This document shows positions 24,713 to 32,936 of a stretch of DNA of 64,000 bases, piece by piece. Each line of letters begins with the position of its first letter. The first letter of the stretch is position 1. The stretch covers positions 1 through 64,000 of the forward strand of contig JAILFA010000009.1 in the NCBI GenBank assembly GCA_024687125.1, given 5' to 3'. This DNA is from Lachnospiraceae bacterium. GTDB lineage: Bacteria > Bacillota > Clostridia > Lachnospirales > Lachnospiraceae. The position numbers and the translations under genes are program-made. The notes beneath the pieces were generated by a model. That model ran no database searches, was not told where the DNA came from, and saw only the letters and a list, made by a program, of their open reading frames with translations.

Positions 24713-25555
24713 ATGCATAACTCTAAAACCGTCGGACTTCTCTGCGCTGACTCCTCGGATCTTTATCTCGCCAAGGCGGTTTATTTCATCGAGCGCAAGC
24801 TGAGTGAGAGCGGCTACCATTCAATGCTGTGTACGACCGGCTACACCTTCCAGCGCAAACAGGAGTCGCTTAAGCTGCTGCTTGCCAAAGAGGTGGATGC
24901 GATCGCTCTGGTCGGTTCACATTTCATCGGGCAGAATGAAACGGAAAATGCATATATCCGTGAGGCGGCGGACAGAATGCCGCTGGTCCTTCTGAACGGC
25001 GAACTTGATTATCCCAACATCTACAGTGCAAGCTGTGATGACTATCAGGCGACCAAGGACGCGACGAACGCTCTGATCGACGACGGCGTAAAGAGTCTTC
25101 TGTATTTCTATGATACACAGTCCTACAGCGGCCGCAAAAAACAGAGCGGCTTCAAGGACGCATGTTCCGAGAAGGGGATCGAGGATACTTTCCATCTTCT
25201 TTATGTAGGTGACCGCGAAGATATCGACGGGGTTTCCACAAGAATTGAGCGCCTATGGGAATCCGGCATGCACTTTTCCGGTATCGTCTGCTCCGAGGAT
25301 TATCTTGCGCTTGGCGCTGCGAAGTTCGCACGCCGATGCGGGATCTCTATTCCGAAGAATCTGCAGGTCATCGGATACAACAATTCTATCCTCACCAAAT
25401 GCTGCGATCCTGAACTGACCTCTGTGGACAACCATCTGGAGGATATCAGCGAACAGGTTGTCAAAGCGCTTCTTTGCGTACTGGATGGCGGTGCGTTTCC
25501 CGAAAAGAAATACTTTGCCGGCGATATCATCAAACGGGACAGCACGAAATTCTGA
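24713..25555 (+). CDS. LacI-type effector-binding domain protein lacking the HTH
   Basis: 280 residues that match only the sugar-binding part of LacI/GalR regulators: a first strand KTVGLLCADSSDLYLAK, the DYQATKDATNALIDDG segment, CSEDYLALGAAKFARRCG near residue 195 and IPKNLQVIGYNNSILTK. The roughly 60-residue HTH and hinge that should come first are missing. AGGAGG is six bases before ATG 24713, and uxaC ends just upstream, so the start is genuine and nothing is frameshifted. There is no signal peptide, so it is not a transport receptor. It may be a stand-alone sugar sensor or a regulator relic. Confidence 0.78.
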   Translation: MHNSKTVGLLCADSSDLYLAKAVYFIERKLSESGYHSMLCTTGYTFQRKQESLKLLLAKEVDAIALVGSHFIGQNETENAYIREAADRMPLVLLNGELDYPNIYSASCDDYQATKDATNALIDDGVKSLLYFYDTQSYSGRKKQSGFKDACSEKGIEDTFHLLYVGDREDIDGVSTRIERLWESGMHFSGIVCSEDYLALGAAKFARRCGISIPKNLQVIGYNNSILTKCCDPELTSVDNHLEDISEQVVKALLCVLDGGAFPEKKYFAGDIIKRDSTKF

Positions 25556-25591
25556 GAACAGGAGTACAGCCCGCATCGCCGTTTTATCAGC

Positions 25592-25611
25592 GTGAGTGCT
25601 GCTGCACTCAC
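25592..25611 (+). repeat. Perfect 8-bp inverted repeat
   Basis: GTGAGTGC, loop TGCT, GCACTCAC. TTCTTTTT begins a few bases downstream (25616), so it may be a terminator of the uxaC transcript, or an operator. It sits between the HTH-less sensor and the deleted acetylesterase. Confidence 0.55.
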
Positions 25612-25632
25612 GTATGTTCTTTTTCGGATCTT

Positions 25633-25646
25633 TGTAAGCGCTATAC
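25633..25646 (+). promoter_or_regulatory. cre/LacI-type operator-like site
   Basis: TGTAAGCGCTATAC resembles the CcpA/LacI-family operator TGWAARCGYTWNCW with one mismatch and has the core AAGCGCT. It lies a few bases upstream of the acetylesterase remnant and could control the downstream sugar genes. Confidence 0.4.
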
Positions 25647-25649
25647 GAT

Positions 25650-26033
25650 ATGCAGATCATTTTCTGGGCGGGAGATTCGACTTCCGCGGTAAATACATAC
25701 CTGACATGGCCGCAGACCGGGATCGCGCAGGCGTTTGACCGTTACGCGGCGAGTGATGTGCTGATATGCAGCCATGCAGTGAACGGCAGGAGTACAAAGA
25801 GCTTTATCGATGAAGGAAGGCTTGATAAGATCGATGGTGAGATCCGCCCCGGAGATTTTCTTTTCATTCTCCCTGTTGGACAGACGGACAATTCACACCT
25901 GAAATACTCCGGCGCGATGCTTTATGCTGGGATGATCGCGGATGGACTGAAGAAGCTTGGTGAGCCATATGCGTCGCTTGTGGAAAACGATCCGCACATC
26001 GCATCAGCAGCTGTGACAGAGATCAACGGATAA
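25650..26033 (+). pseudogene. Rhamnogalacturonan acetylesterase-like GDSL hydrolase with large internal deletion
   Basis: 127 residues where intact family members have about 220-250. The N terminus is well preserved: the nucleophile block FWAGDSTSAV, the AVNGRSTKSFIDEGRLDKI block, then GDFLFILPVGQTDN, where the GxND block is expected. The next residues, SHLKYSGAMLYAGMIADGL, belong to the last helix, with DNSH equal to the catalytic DxxH. About 100 residues of the core are missing, apparently by an in-frame deletion at the two similar DN sites. No ribosome-binding site precedes ATG 25650, and a stop lies five codons upstream. Probably not a working enzyme. Confidence 0.75.
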
Positions 26034-26045
26034 AGGAGAGAACCT

Positions 26046-26897
26046 ATGCAGATCGGCCTGCGTCTCCATGACAGTATCAACCTGCCGCTTCCGGAGCGTC
26101 TGAAGGCGGTAAAAGAGCAGGGTTTTTCCTGCGTTCATCTGGCACTGGGCAAGCTTCCCGGCGAGAGCTCCGAACCCGCGGCTCTGACACCCGGCTATGC
26201 CATGTATCTGCGGCGCGCCTTTGACGAGGCGGGGCTTGATATTGCGGTACTTGGGAACTATCTGAACCTTGCACATCCAGATCCTGAAGCTATGGAGAAG
26301 ATCCTTAAAAAATATGAGGCGCATCTGCGGTTTGCTTCGCTTCTCGGCTGCGGCATGGTGGGAACGGAGACCGGAGCTCCTAACCGTATGTATCAGTACA
26401 ATAAGAAGACCTGCCACTCCCGGAAGGCGCTTCTGGGATTTCTGGAAAATCTGAAGCGCGTCGTGGAAATGGCCGAAAAGACCGGCGTGATCCTTGCTAT
26501 CGAACCGGTATACAGGCACATCGTCTGGAATCCGGAGGTTGCGCGGGAAGTCCTCGACAAGGTGGATTCTCCCAATCTTCAGATCATCTTTGACCCGGTG
26601 AACCTCCTGCACGGCGATAACCTGGATCTGCGACATGAGGTCATCCGTCAGGCGATCGACCTGCTCGGGGATGATATCGCGATGATCCACCTCAAGGATT
26701 ATGTCCCTGCAAAGGACGGGAGCAAAGAACTGACCGCCTGTGCCTGCGGAACGGGAGAGATGGATTACCGGGCGGTCCTTTCTTTTGCAAAGAAGAAAAA
26801 GCCGCATATTCAGGCGACGCTGGAGAATACGACCCCGGAAAACGCCGTAACCGCGAGAAAATATATTGAGAAAATCTATAACGGAGACCTGCTATGA
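26046..26897 (+). CDS. Sugar phosphate isomerase/epimerase-type TIM-barrel protein
   Basis: A 283-residue xylose-isomerase-like barrel (AP endonuclease 2 family). Metal-ligand segments are visible: IAIEPVYRHI (Glu near residue 158), IIFDPVNLLHG (Asp near 183), MIHLKDYVPA (near 217), and the C-terminal TLENTTPENA. AAAGGAG lies upstream of ATG 26046. It ends overlapping a tiny membrane peptide gene. It probably acts on a sugar or sugar acid of the glucuronate/xylose route; the precise substrate cannot be read from sequence. Confidence 0.85.
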   Translation: MQIGLRLHDSINLPLPERLKAVKEQGFSCVHLALGKLPGESSEPAALTPGYAMYLRRAFDEAGLDIAVLGNYLNLAHPDPEAMEKILKKYEAHLRFASLLGCGMVGTETGAPNRMYQYNKKTCHSRKALLGFLENLKRVVEMAEKTGVILAIEPVYRHIVWNPEVAREVLDKVDSPNLQIIFDPVNLLHGDNLDLRHEVIRQAIDLLGDDIAMIHLKDYVPAKDGSKELTACACGTGEMDYRAVLSFAKKKKPHIQATLENTTPENAVTARKYIEKIYNGDLL

Positions 26898-26974
26898 AGT
26901 TTGAACCGGTTGCCTGCCTGTTGGTGATCGCGGGGTTTGTGATCGCCGGGATCCTCGTTCATCTGTTTCTGTGA
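26894..26974 (+). CDS. 26-residue single-span membrane peptide
   Basis: ATG 26894 overlaps the preceding stop (ATGA) and encodes MKFEPVACLLVIAGFVIAGI and six more residues, almost one whole membrane helix. GGAGA lies upstream at 26883. Coupling on both sides in a catabolic operon supports a real small protein, but no family is recognised. Confidence 0.5.
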   Translation: MKFEPVACLLVIAGFVIAGILVHLFL

Positions 26975-26991
26975 TCAGGGAGAACCACGAA

Positions 26992-29601
26992 ATGACGATT
27001 TATGTTTCAAGCACGGCTGAAATGACGGGAGACGGTTCCAGAGAAAGGCCGTTTCTTACGATACAGGAGGCTGCAGAGGCTGCAAATCCCGGTGACACAG
27101 TGCTTGTCGGCGACGGGATCTATCGCGAGCATGTAAGGCCGGTGAGATCAGGGACCAGAGAGCATCCGATCTCATTTATTGCCGCCAACCCGGGCCATGT
27201 GACGGTCTCCGGCGCTGAGACTGTCAGCCGCTGGGAACCGGCGGAAGAAGCGGGAGTATATATCTGCAGGATCGGAAACGGCATTTTCGGAGAGTATAAT
27301 CCGTTTACAACGCTTCTTGCCGGTGACTGGATCCAGATGGAGGAGCCGCTTCATACGGCGATGGTCTTTCTGGATGATAAGCCGATGCAGGAGGTCGCGG
27401 ATCCGGCGAAGCTGACGGCGCCGCAGGAATATCCGCAGTCTTTTGAAAATGAACTGCCGTCCGGGACATGGCATACGGAGCAGCAGGGAGGAATGACCGT
27501 GATCCGCGCGCATTTCGGGGGAAAGGACCCGAAGGATCACTGTGTAGAGATCACAGTGCGCAGAAACTGCTTTATGCCCGCAGAGAACGGCATAAACTAT
27601 ATCACGGTTTCCGGTTTTTCTTTTGTGAAAACCGCTACACAGTGGGCGCCGCCGACCGCTTATCAGGACGGTGCAGTGGGGCCTCACTGGGCGCTCGGCT
27701 GGGTGATCGACAGCTGCGAGATCGCCTGGAGCCGCTGCGTCGGGATCAGTCTCGGCAAGTATCTGCAGGAAGAAAATGAGAACAAATGGACAACCCACCA
27801 TGTAAAGCATGGCACCCAGACAGAACGTGACGCTGTCTGTCAGGCGGTCAATGACGGATGGTCCAGGGAGACAGTCGGTTCACACATTGTCCGGGAATGC
27901 GATATCCATGACTGCGGACAGGCCGGGATCGCCGGCCACCTGGGCGGAGCCTTTTCGCTGATCGAAAACAATCATATCCATCATATCAATAACCGGCGGG
28001 ATATCGGCGGTGCCGAGATCGCGGGGATCAAGCTCCATGCCGCGATCGATACGGTGATCGCGCATAACCATATCCACCACGCAACACGCGGCCTCTGGCT
28101 TGACTGGCAGGCACAGGGAACGCGTGTTACCGGGAATCTTTTCCATGATAATATGCCATATGGGGCTCATGTTTCGGATCCCGCCTTTGGGGAGGACCTC
28201 TTCATAGAGGTATCTCACGGGCCGACGCTTGTTGACAACAATCTGCTTCTGTCCGTGCACGCGGCAAGACTCGCCACACAGGGGATCGCACTGGTCCATA
28301 ATCTGATCATGGGCAGCTTTACGAGTGTGGGGACCGGAACGGATAATAAGGGATCGCGTTTTTCTACAGAGCGATATACCCCTTATCATGTACCGCATTC
28401 CACGAAGATCGCAGGGTTCATGACGATCCTTCATGGAGACGCAAGGTTTCTGAACAATATCTTTGTGCAGAATGTCACACCGGGGCAGGACCTGATCGCC
28501 GGTACACAGCCCTATGAAGGGTATCCTTCGCCTGAGGATTATTTTGCGCGGTTTGGCGAAAATGAGCAGATGTTCACAGACAGAGACCGGTTCTATGATC
28601 ATCTGCCCGTCATCTGTGAGGGCAATGCGTACTTCAACGGCGCGCAGCCGTGCAGTCTTGAAAGGAACGCTTTTGAGGAAAAGGAAAACCGCGTGACGGT
28701 CTCGCTTAAGGAGACGGGAGAAGGACTGAAACTCCTGACAGATCTCTACCGGTATCTGCCGGGAAGCCTCTGCGGAACAGTATCCACAGAGACACTCGGA
28801 AAAGCGTTTGAATCCGAACAGAGATTTGAAGCCCCGGATGGTACGCAGATCATCCTGAACGAAGACTATCGCGGGAAACACCGGGGAGCGTTTCCGATGT
28901 GCGGCCCCGTTGAAACAGAAGATAAGAACTGGAATGAGATCCTGCTTACCAGAAAATGCGGTATACGCAGCCGTGTGGATATCCCCGTCCCGGACGCAGG
29001 TCTGGTCAGAAACGAACTCCACCAGGCCGTAGAGCGCTTTGCGGATAAGCTCGGCGGCAGGCCGGAAACGCGTCCGGAGGTGCAGGAAGAGACACCGAGA
29101 GATGTCGGGGCCAATCTGGTCCTGCTTCACTGCGAGGAGTGTACTTTCCCGCAGGGCGGCTCCTCCTACACCGTCAAAGAAATGTATATCCGCGGCAACG
29201 AAGTCTGGATGACGAGTGAGGAAAACCCCGGAGAAGCGATCCATCTGGACTGCGAGTACGGATATTTCAAGAGGATCGAGGATCTGAAGATCCGGACTGC
29301 TTTTGCTGTGGATGTGTCCGAAGACAGAAATCTGCTCGGTATCGTGAGTACCGTGGCGACAATGTACAGGATCCTTTCAAGAAGCATGGTTCAGGATCCC
29401 CAGGCTGTCTGTGAAAGGATCCGGGATAAAGCAAATGAGGCGCTTATGCTTGCCGGGATCACAATGCGTTTTACGCCGCAGCTCCTGAAGTTCATCAGGA
29501 ACCGCCGTTTCATCACCCTTGAAGAGGTGATCGACACCATCGCGGAACACGAGGAAGAGCTTGTCGCTGAGGTTGTTGACGAAGGCGCGGTAAACGGGTA
29601 A
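26992..29601 (+). CDS. GH120-type beta-xylosidase (right-handed beta-helix) with C-terminal extension
   Basis: 869 residues without a signal peptide, so intracellular. The N terminus (GDGSRERPFLTIQEAAEAA, then AANPGDTVLVGDGIYREHVR) is a DUF1565/beta-helix opening, and FGEYNPFTTLLAGDW resembles GH120 XylC. The likely nucleophile is Asp371 (GLWLDWQAQG) and the acid/base Glu406 (LFIEVSHGP); 35 residues separate them, versus 23 as I recall for XylC, because of an extra loop. GH120 homology seems to end near residue 640; about 230 residues of unknown function follow. ATG 26992 has AGGGAGA eight bases upstream. With uxaC it suggests use of imported glucuronoxylan oligomers. Confidence 0.78.
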   Translation: MTIYVSSTAEMTGDGSRERPFLTIQEAAEAANPGDTVLVGDGIYREHVRPVRSGTREHPISFIAANPGHVTVSGAETVSRWEPAEEAGVYICRIGNGIFGEYNPFTTLLAGDWIQMEEPLHTAMVFLDDKPMQEVADPAKLTAPQEYPQSFENELPSGTWHTEQQGGMTVIRAHFGGKDPKDHCVEITVRRNCFMPAENGINYITVSGFSFVKTATQWAPPTAYQDGAVGPHWALGWVIDSCEIAWSRCVGISLGKYLQEENENKWTTHHVKHGTQTERDAVCQAVNDGWSRETVGSHIVRECDIHDCGQAGIAGHLGGAFSLIENNHIHHINNRRDIGGAEIAGIKLHAAIDTVIAHNHIHHATRGLWLDWQAQGTRVTGNLFHDNMPYGAHVSDPAFGEDLFIEVSHGPTLVDNNLLLSVHAARLATQGIALVHNLIMGSFTSVGTGTDNKGSRFSTERYTPYHVPHSTKIAGFMTILHGDARFLNNIFVQNVTPGQDLIAGTQPYEGYPSPEDYFARFGENEQMFTDRDRFYDHLPVICEGNAYFNGAQPCSLERNAFEEKENRVTVSLKETGEGLKLLTDLYRYLPGSLCGTVSTETLGKAFESEQRFEAPDGTQIILNEDYRGKHRGAFPMCGPVETEDKNWNEILLTRKCGIRSRVDIPVPDAGLVRNELHQAVERFADKLGGRPETRPEVQEETPRDVGANLVLLHCEECTFPQGGSSYTVKEMYIRGNEVWMTSEENPGEAIHLDCEYGYFKRIEDLKIRTAFAVDVSEDRNLLGIVSTVATMYRILSRSMVQDPQAVCERIRDKANEALMLAGITMRFTPQLLKFIRNRRFITLEEVIDTIAEHEEELVAEVVDEGAVNG

Positions 29602-29613
29602 AGTGACATACAT

Positions 29614-30897
29614 ATGAGTACTTCCAGGAAAAAATGGTATAAACTCGACAATGCCGCCAAGATGATCCCTTCGACAACGCAGGGGACCAATACGCGCGTC
29701 TTTCGCATCTGCTGTGAGCTCAACGAGGAGGTCGATCCTGCTGTTCTGCAGGAGGCGGTCGACACGACGGTGCAGGCGTTTCCTTATTTCAGCTCTATGC
29801 TGCGCAAGGGCCTGTTCTGGTACTATCTTGAGGAAAGCAGTGAAAGAGCAGTTGTCTGTGAGGATGATCTGCCCGCCTGTCACCCGCTGTATAAGCCGGG
29901 TGTCAGATCTCTGCTCTATCGTGTAAGTTATTTCGGCAGGCGCATCAATGTAGAAATGTATCATGCCCTCGCGGACGGTACGGGCGCGTTTGTCTTTGTC
30001 CGGAGACTTGTGACGAATTATCTGATCCTGAAGCATCCGGATGCGGTACCTCCCGACTATGAACGGCTCGAGATGACAGAAGAAGAGGATTCCCGGGACG
30101 CGTTCAATCATTACTACATGCACGGCGGCAATGGATTGAAACAGCTCAGGAACATGAGCACCCGCTGGGCGTTCCGTCTAAAAGGCCCCAAGGATCCGAA
30201 CATGGAGAACCACATGGTCGAGGCGGTGATCGACACCGCGAAGTTCGTGGATCTGGCGCATACGTTCAGTACGACTGTCGGCATCCTGTCCGTGGCTCTG
30301 TTCATTGAGGCGATCATCGACGGGATGACGCTGCGCGAGCGCAGCCGCAAAGCTGTAACGGTCGCCGTGCCGGTCAATCTCAGGCAGTATTTTCCGTCCG
30401 CGACGAACCGGAATTTTTTCGGTGTGATCATGATCAGCTATCTTCCGGATCAGTATACGGGTGATCTCGGCGAGATCATCGACAGCGTCAAAGCTTCCTT
30501 TGAACAGCAGCTTTCCGAGGATATGATCAAAAAGACGATGAGCTCCTATGCCGCGCTGGAGCACAACGTCGCTGTCAAAGTGATGCCGCTGGTCTTAAAG
30601 GATCTGAGCGTTCAGGGCTTCGCATCGATCTCAAAGATGGGAATGACCTGCACGGTCTCCAATATGGGACGGATCGAAATGCCGGATGAACTGGCACCCT
30701 ATATCAGCTATTTTTCCGCTTTTACCACCACGCCGAACGCGCAGATCACGATCGCGACGTTCAGGGACAAGATGACTTTCGGCTGGGCGTCCGGCATCAC
30801 GACGCACATGGTGATGTGCGCCTTCTGCAGGAAACTGCATGAACGCGGCATCGATACAACGATCGCAACCAATGACCACGATATAAGGGAGGCTTGA
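29614..30897 (+). CDS. Condensation-fold acyltransferase (alcohol acetyltransferase-like)
   Basis: 427 residues of the CoA-dependent acyltransferase/condensation superfamily. The catalytic motif HxxxDG is seen as YHALADGTGAF near residue 112, and a later conserved segment AVPVNLRQYFPSATNRNFF near 250 fits the condensation fold. It is probably cytoplasmic or membrane-peripheral. It starts 12 bases after the beta-xylosidase gene, with a weak ribosome-binding site, and is followed by DUF6320 and an esterase-like gene. The acceptor (alcohol, sugar or lipid) is unknown. Confidence 0.72.
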   Translation: MSTSRKKWYKLDNAAKMIPSTTQGTNTRVFRICCELNEEVDPAVLQEAVDTTVQAFPYFSSMLRKGLFWYYLEESSERAVVCEDDLPACHPLYKPGVRSLLYRVSYFGRRINVEMYHALADGTGAFVFVRRLVTNYLILKHPDAVPPDYERLEMTEEEDSRDAFNHYYMHGGNGLKQLRNMSTRWAFRLKGPKDPNMENHMVEAVIDTAKFVDLAHTFSTTVGILSVALFIEAIIDGMTLRERSRKAVTVAVPVNLRQYFPSATNRNFFGVIMISYLPDQYTGDLGEIIDSVKASFEQQLSEDMIKKTMSSYAALEHNVAVKVMPLVLKDLSVQGFASISKMGMTCTVSNMGRIEMPDELAPYISYFSAFTTTPNAQITIATFRDKMTFGWASGITTHMVMCAFCRKLHERGIDTTIATNDHDIREA

Positions 30898-30900
30898 GTC

Positions 30901-31560
30901 TTGCTCTTCTGTAATAAATGCAATGTGAACATCCGGGGCAGCAAAGCCGAGTGCCCGCTGTGCGGATCGCCCCTGATCGGCACGCCGGAGGATCCGGCAT
31001 TTCCTGTGCTGCCGCCGCATAAGCATACGCTGCGGTCCGTCTTTAAGGTGATCGTGTTTGCATTTCTGGTGCTGATGATCGTCATGGGGACACTCCGCTA
31101 TATGATCGGCCCCTCTGCGGGATGGGCAACGGCTGTCATGCTCTGGTCTCCACTTGGACTGGCAGGCGTATTCATAACGATGACCTATCGCAACAACATT
31201 CTGAAGCTTATATCCGCCGAGTTTTATTCCGTCATGGTACTGGATCTGCTGATCGATCTGGCCACAGGATGGTACGGCTGGTCTGTCGCTTTTGTGATCC
31301 CGTCGTGTTTTGTCGCACTGGTCATCGTGTCCTTCTTCGTGGGCAGGGCAGTATTCGGTTCCCACGGCGGATATCTCATGTATCTGATCACAGCGGAGAT
31401 CCTTTCCTTTTTTCAGATATTCTTTATCCTGGCTGACAGGAATCCGTTCACCTATATCGCCGTAGCGGTGATGGCGCTGATGCTCATCCTTTTCCTGGCG
31501 GAAATGATCTTTTTTTACCAGGATTTCAAGAACGCGACTTCCAGGACGCTGCATATATGA
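30901..31560 (+). CDS. DUF6320 membrane protein with N-terminal zinc ribbon
   Basis: 219 residues. An N-terminal zinc ribbon (FCNKCNVNIRG and CPLCGSP) is followed by about six membrane helices (residues 42-215). It matches DUF6320 in layout. The start is TTG 30901, with GGAGG about seven bases upstream and only three bases after the acyltransferase stop. The close spacing with the acyltransferase before and esterase-like gene after suggests one pathway. No catalytic residues can be proposed. Confidence 0.75.
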   Translation: MLFCNKCNVNIRGSKAECPLCGSPLIGTPEDPAFPVLPPHKHTLRSVFKVIVFAFLVLMIVMGTLRYMIGPSAGWATAVMLWSPLGLAGVFITMTYRNNILKLISAEFYSVMVLDLLIDLATGWYGWSVAFVIPSCFVALVIVSFFVGRAVFGSHGGYLMYLITAEILSFFQIFFILADRNPFTYIAVAVMALMLILFLAEMIFFYQDFKNATSRTLHI

Positions 31561-31581
31561 GAAGGAAAGCACGTTGACAAA

Positions 31582-32847
31582 ATGGAAAAAAACGGTGAGA
31601 ACAGGCTGAATCTTGACCGCGGACTTGCTTTTGCCTACCGCGTAGGTGATTTTGTCGAAAACAGGATCGGCAAAATGCTTGCGGAAGAGAAGAGAGCGGC
31701 ACCGATCCTTGAAGAAGGAACGATGGCCTATCCGCGTGTCTGGTACCGTGTTCCGCTGGCAGACGGCCTTGCCGGAGACGGCTCGGAATATCATATTTAT
31801 ATCAAGGCTGCGCATCCGGACAAGCTGGTCATTTTTTTTTCGGGCGGCGGTGTCGCCTGGGATGCCTATACCGCTGCGCGACCTGTGACCGGCGGCAAGG
31901 TCGCGGCGGGACTGCCGAATTATTACTGGAACAATCTGCGGCCGTTCACACAGATCATGAACATCAACATCGGGATCACCGAGACGGGAAATCCGCAGAA
32001 TCCTTTTGAGGACTGGAGCTTTGTGATCATCACCTATGCGACCGGTGATTTTCATGTGGGTGACAACGAATATCATTACCGGGATGAAGTGTCCGGGGAA
32101 GAGGGGGTTGTACATTTTCACGGCTACCGGAATTTCCTTGCCGCCATGCACAAGGCCCGTGAACTTTTTCCGAAGCCGCAGAGACTGCTGATCGCCGGCG
32201 ACAGTGCGGGAGCCTTTGCTGTTCCGGCACTTACTCCCGAGATCATGGATCTCTGGTATCCGGATGTCCGGGATATCACATGCCTGTCAGACAGCGGGCT
32301 GCTGTGTTACCCGAAATGGCGGGAAACGGCGCGCACGATCTGGAAGACCGGCAGGGAGATCTATGAGGCGATCGAGACTGATAATATCCTGCTTGACTGG
32401 TACCGGCGGCTGTATGCTGCAAAAAAGGACACGATCCGGTATCTCTACGCGTCTTCTACCCATGATTATCTGCTGAGCGCGTATTACAATGATATCGTAA
32501 ACAGAGAGTTCACCTCGGACGCTGAGATCCAGGAGGCATTTCATGAAAGACTCCTTGAGCTGCTTGCGGCTCTTAAAGGGATCACGCAGGAGTTTTGTTT
32601 TTTCATCAACCGGATCCCGAATCACTTTGTGATCAAAAAGGGAATGCGGGGCGGGACGATCCATACATGTCTCCGCGAGCGCTTTTTTTACACTCCTGCG
32701 GAGGAGGGCGTTTCGATGGCCGGGTGGCTTTCCGAAGCACTGCAGGGAAGCGCAAAGGATGTCGGAATGGGACTTCTGGAGGACCGGGATATCCCCAATA
32801 AAAGGGAGGAAGCCGGTACGGGGCAAACCCCGAACCGGCTGTTATGA
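31582..32847 (+). CDS. Pectin acetylesterase/NOTUM-like alpha/beta hydrolase
   Basis: 421 residues, no signal peptide. Family traits: the oxyanion region IFFSGGGVAWD (about residue 83) and the nucleophile elbow AGDSAGAFAVPAL (about 207), with Ser as nucleophile. A later CLSDSGLL segment (about 235) and NHFVIKKGMRGG may carry the acid and histidine. It is the third gene of the acyltransferase-DUF6320 set and may remove what the acyltransferase adds. The last codons lie inside a strong hairpin. The ester substrate is unknown. Confidence 0.72.
   Translation: MEKNGENRLNLDRGLAFAYRVGDFVENRIGKMLAEEKRAAPILEEGTMAYPRVWYRVPLADGLAGDGSEYHIYIKAAHPDKLVIFFSGGGVAWDAYTAARPVTGGKVAAGLPNYYWNNLRPFTQIMNINIGITETGNPQNPFEDWSFVIITYATGDFHVGDNEYHYRDEVSGEEGVVHFHGYRNFLAAMHKARELFPKPQRLLIAGDSAGAFAVPALTPEIMDLWYPDVRDITCLSDSGLLCYPKWRETARTIWKTGREIYEAIETDNILLDWYRRLYAAKKDTIRYLYASSTHDYLLSAYYNDIVNREFTSDAEIQEAFHERLLELLAALKGITQEFCFFINRIPNHFVIKKGMRGGTIHTCLRERFFYTPAEEGVSMAGWLSEALQGSAKDVGMGLLEDRDIPNKREEAGTGQTPNRLL
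32812..32839 (+). terminator. Strong hairpin overlapping the end of the hydrolase gene
   Basis: GCCGGT-A-CGGGG, loop CAAA, CCCCG-A-ACCGGC: eleven pairs with one A-A mismatch. It lies within the last codons, and no pure U-tract follows (TGTTATGAAG), so it may be an inefficient terminator or an mRNA-stabilising structure. The remaining 90 bases before truA are AT-rich without a clear promoter. Confidence 0.5.
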
Positions 32848-32936
32848 AGAAAAAGCTCTTATTCTCTCTTGTTAATTTGTATGGTAACAGGCAAAAATTT
32901 CCAAATAATGATTAAATTGTTAAAAAAATGTAAACA

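Noticed and set aside
24713-25555. Reading the LacI-like protein as a periplasmic sugar receptor
   Set aside because: It has no signal peptide or lipobox, and the sequence matches the regulator core rather than a secreted receptor.
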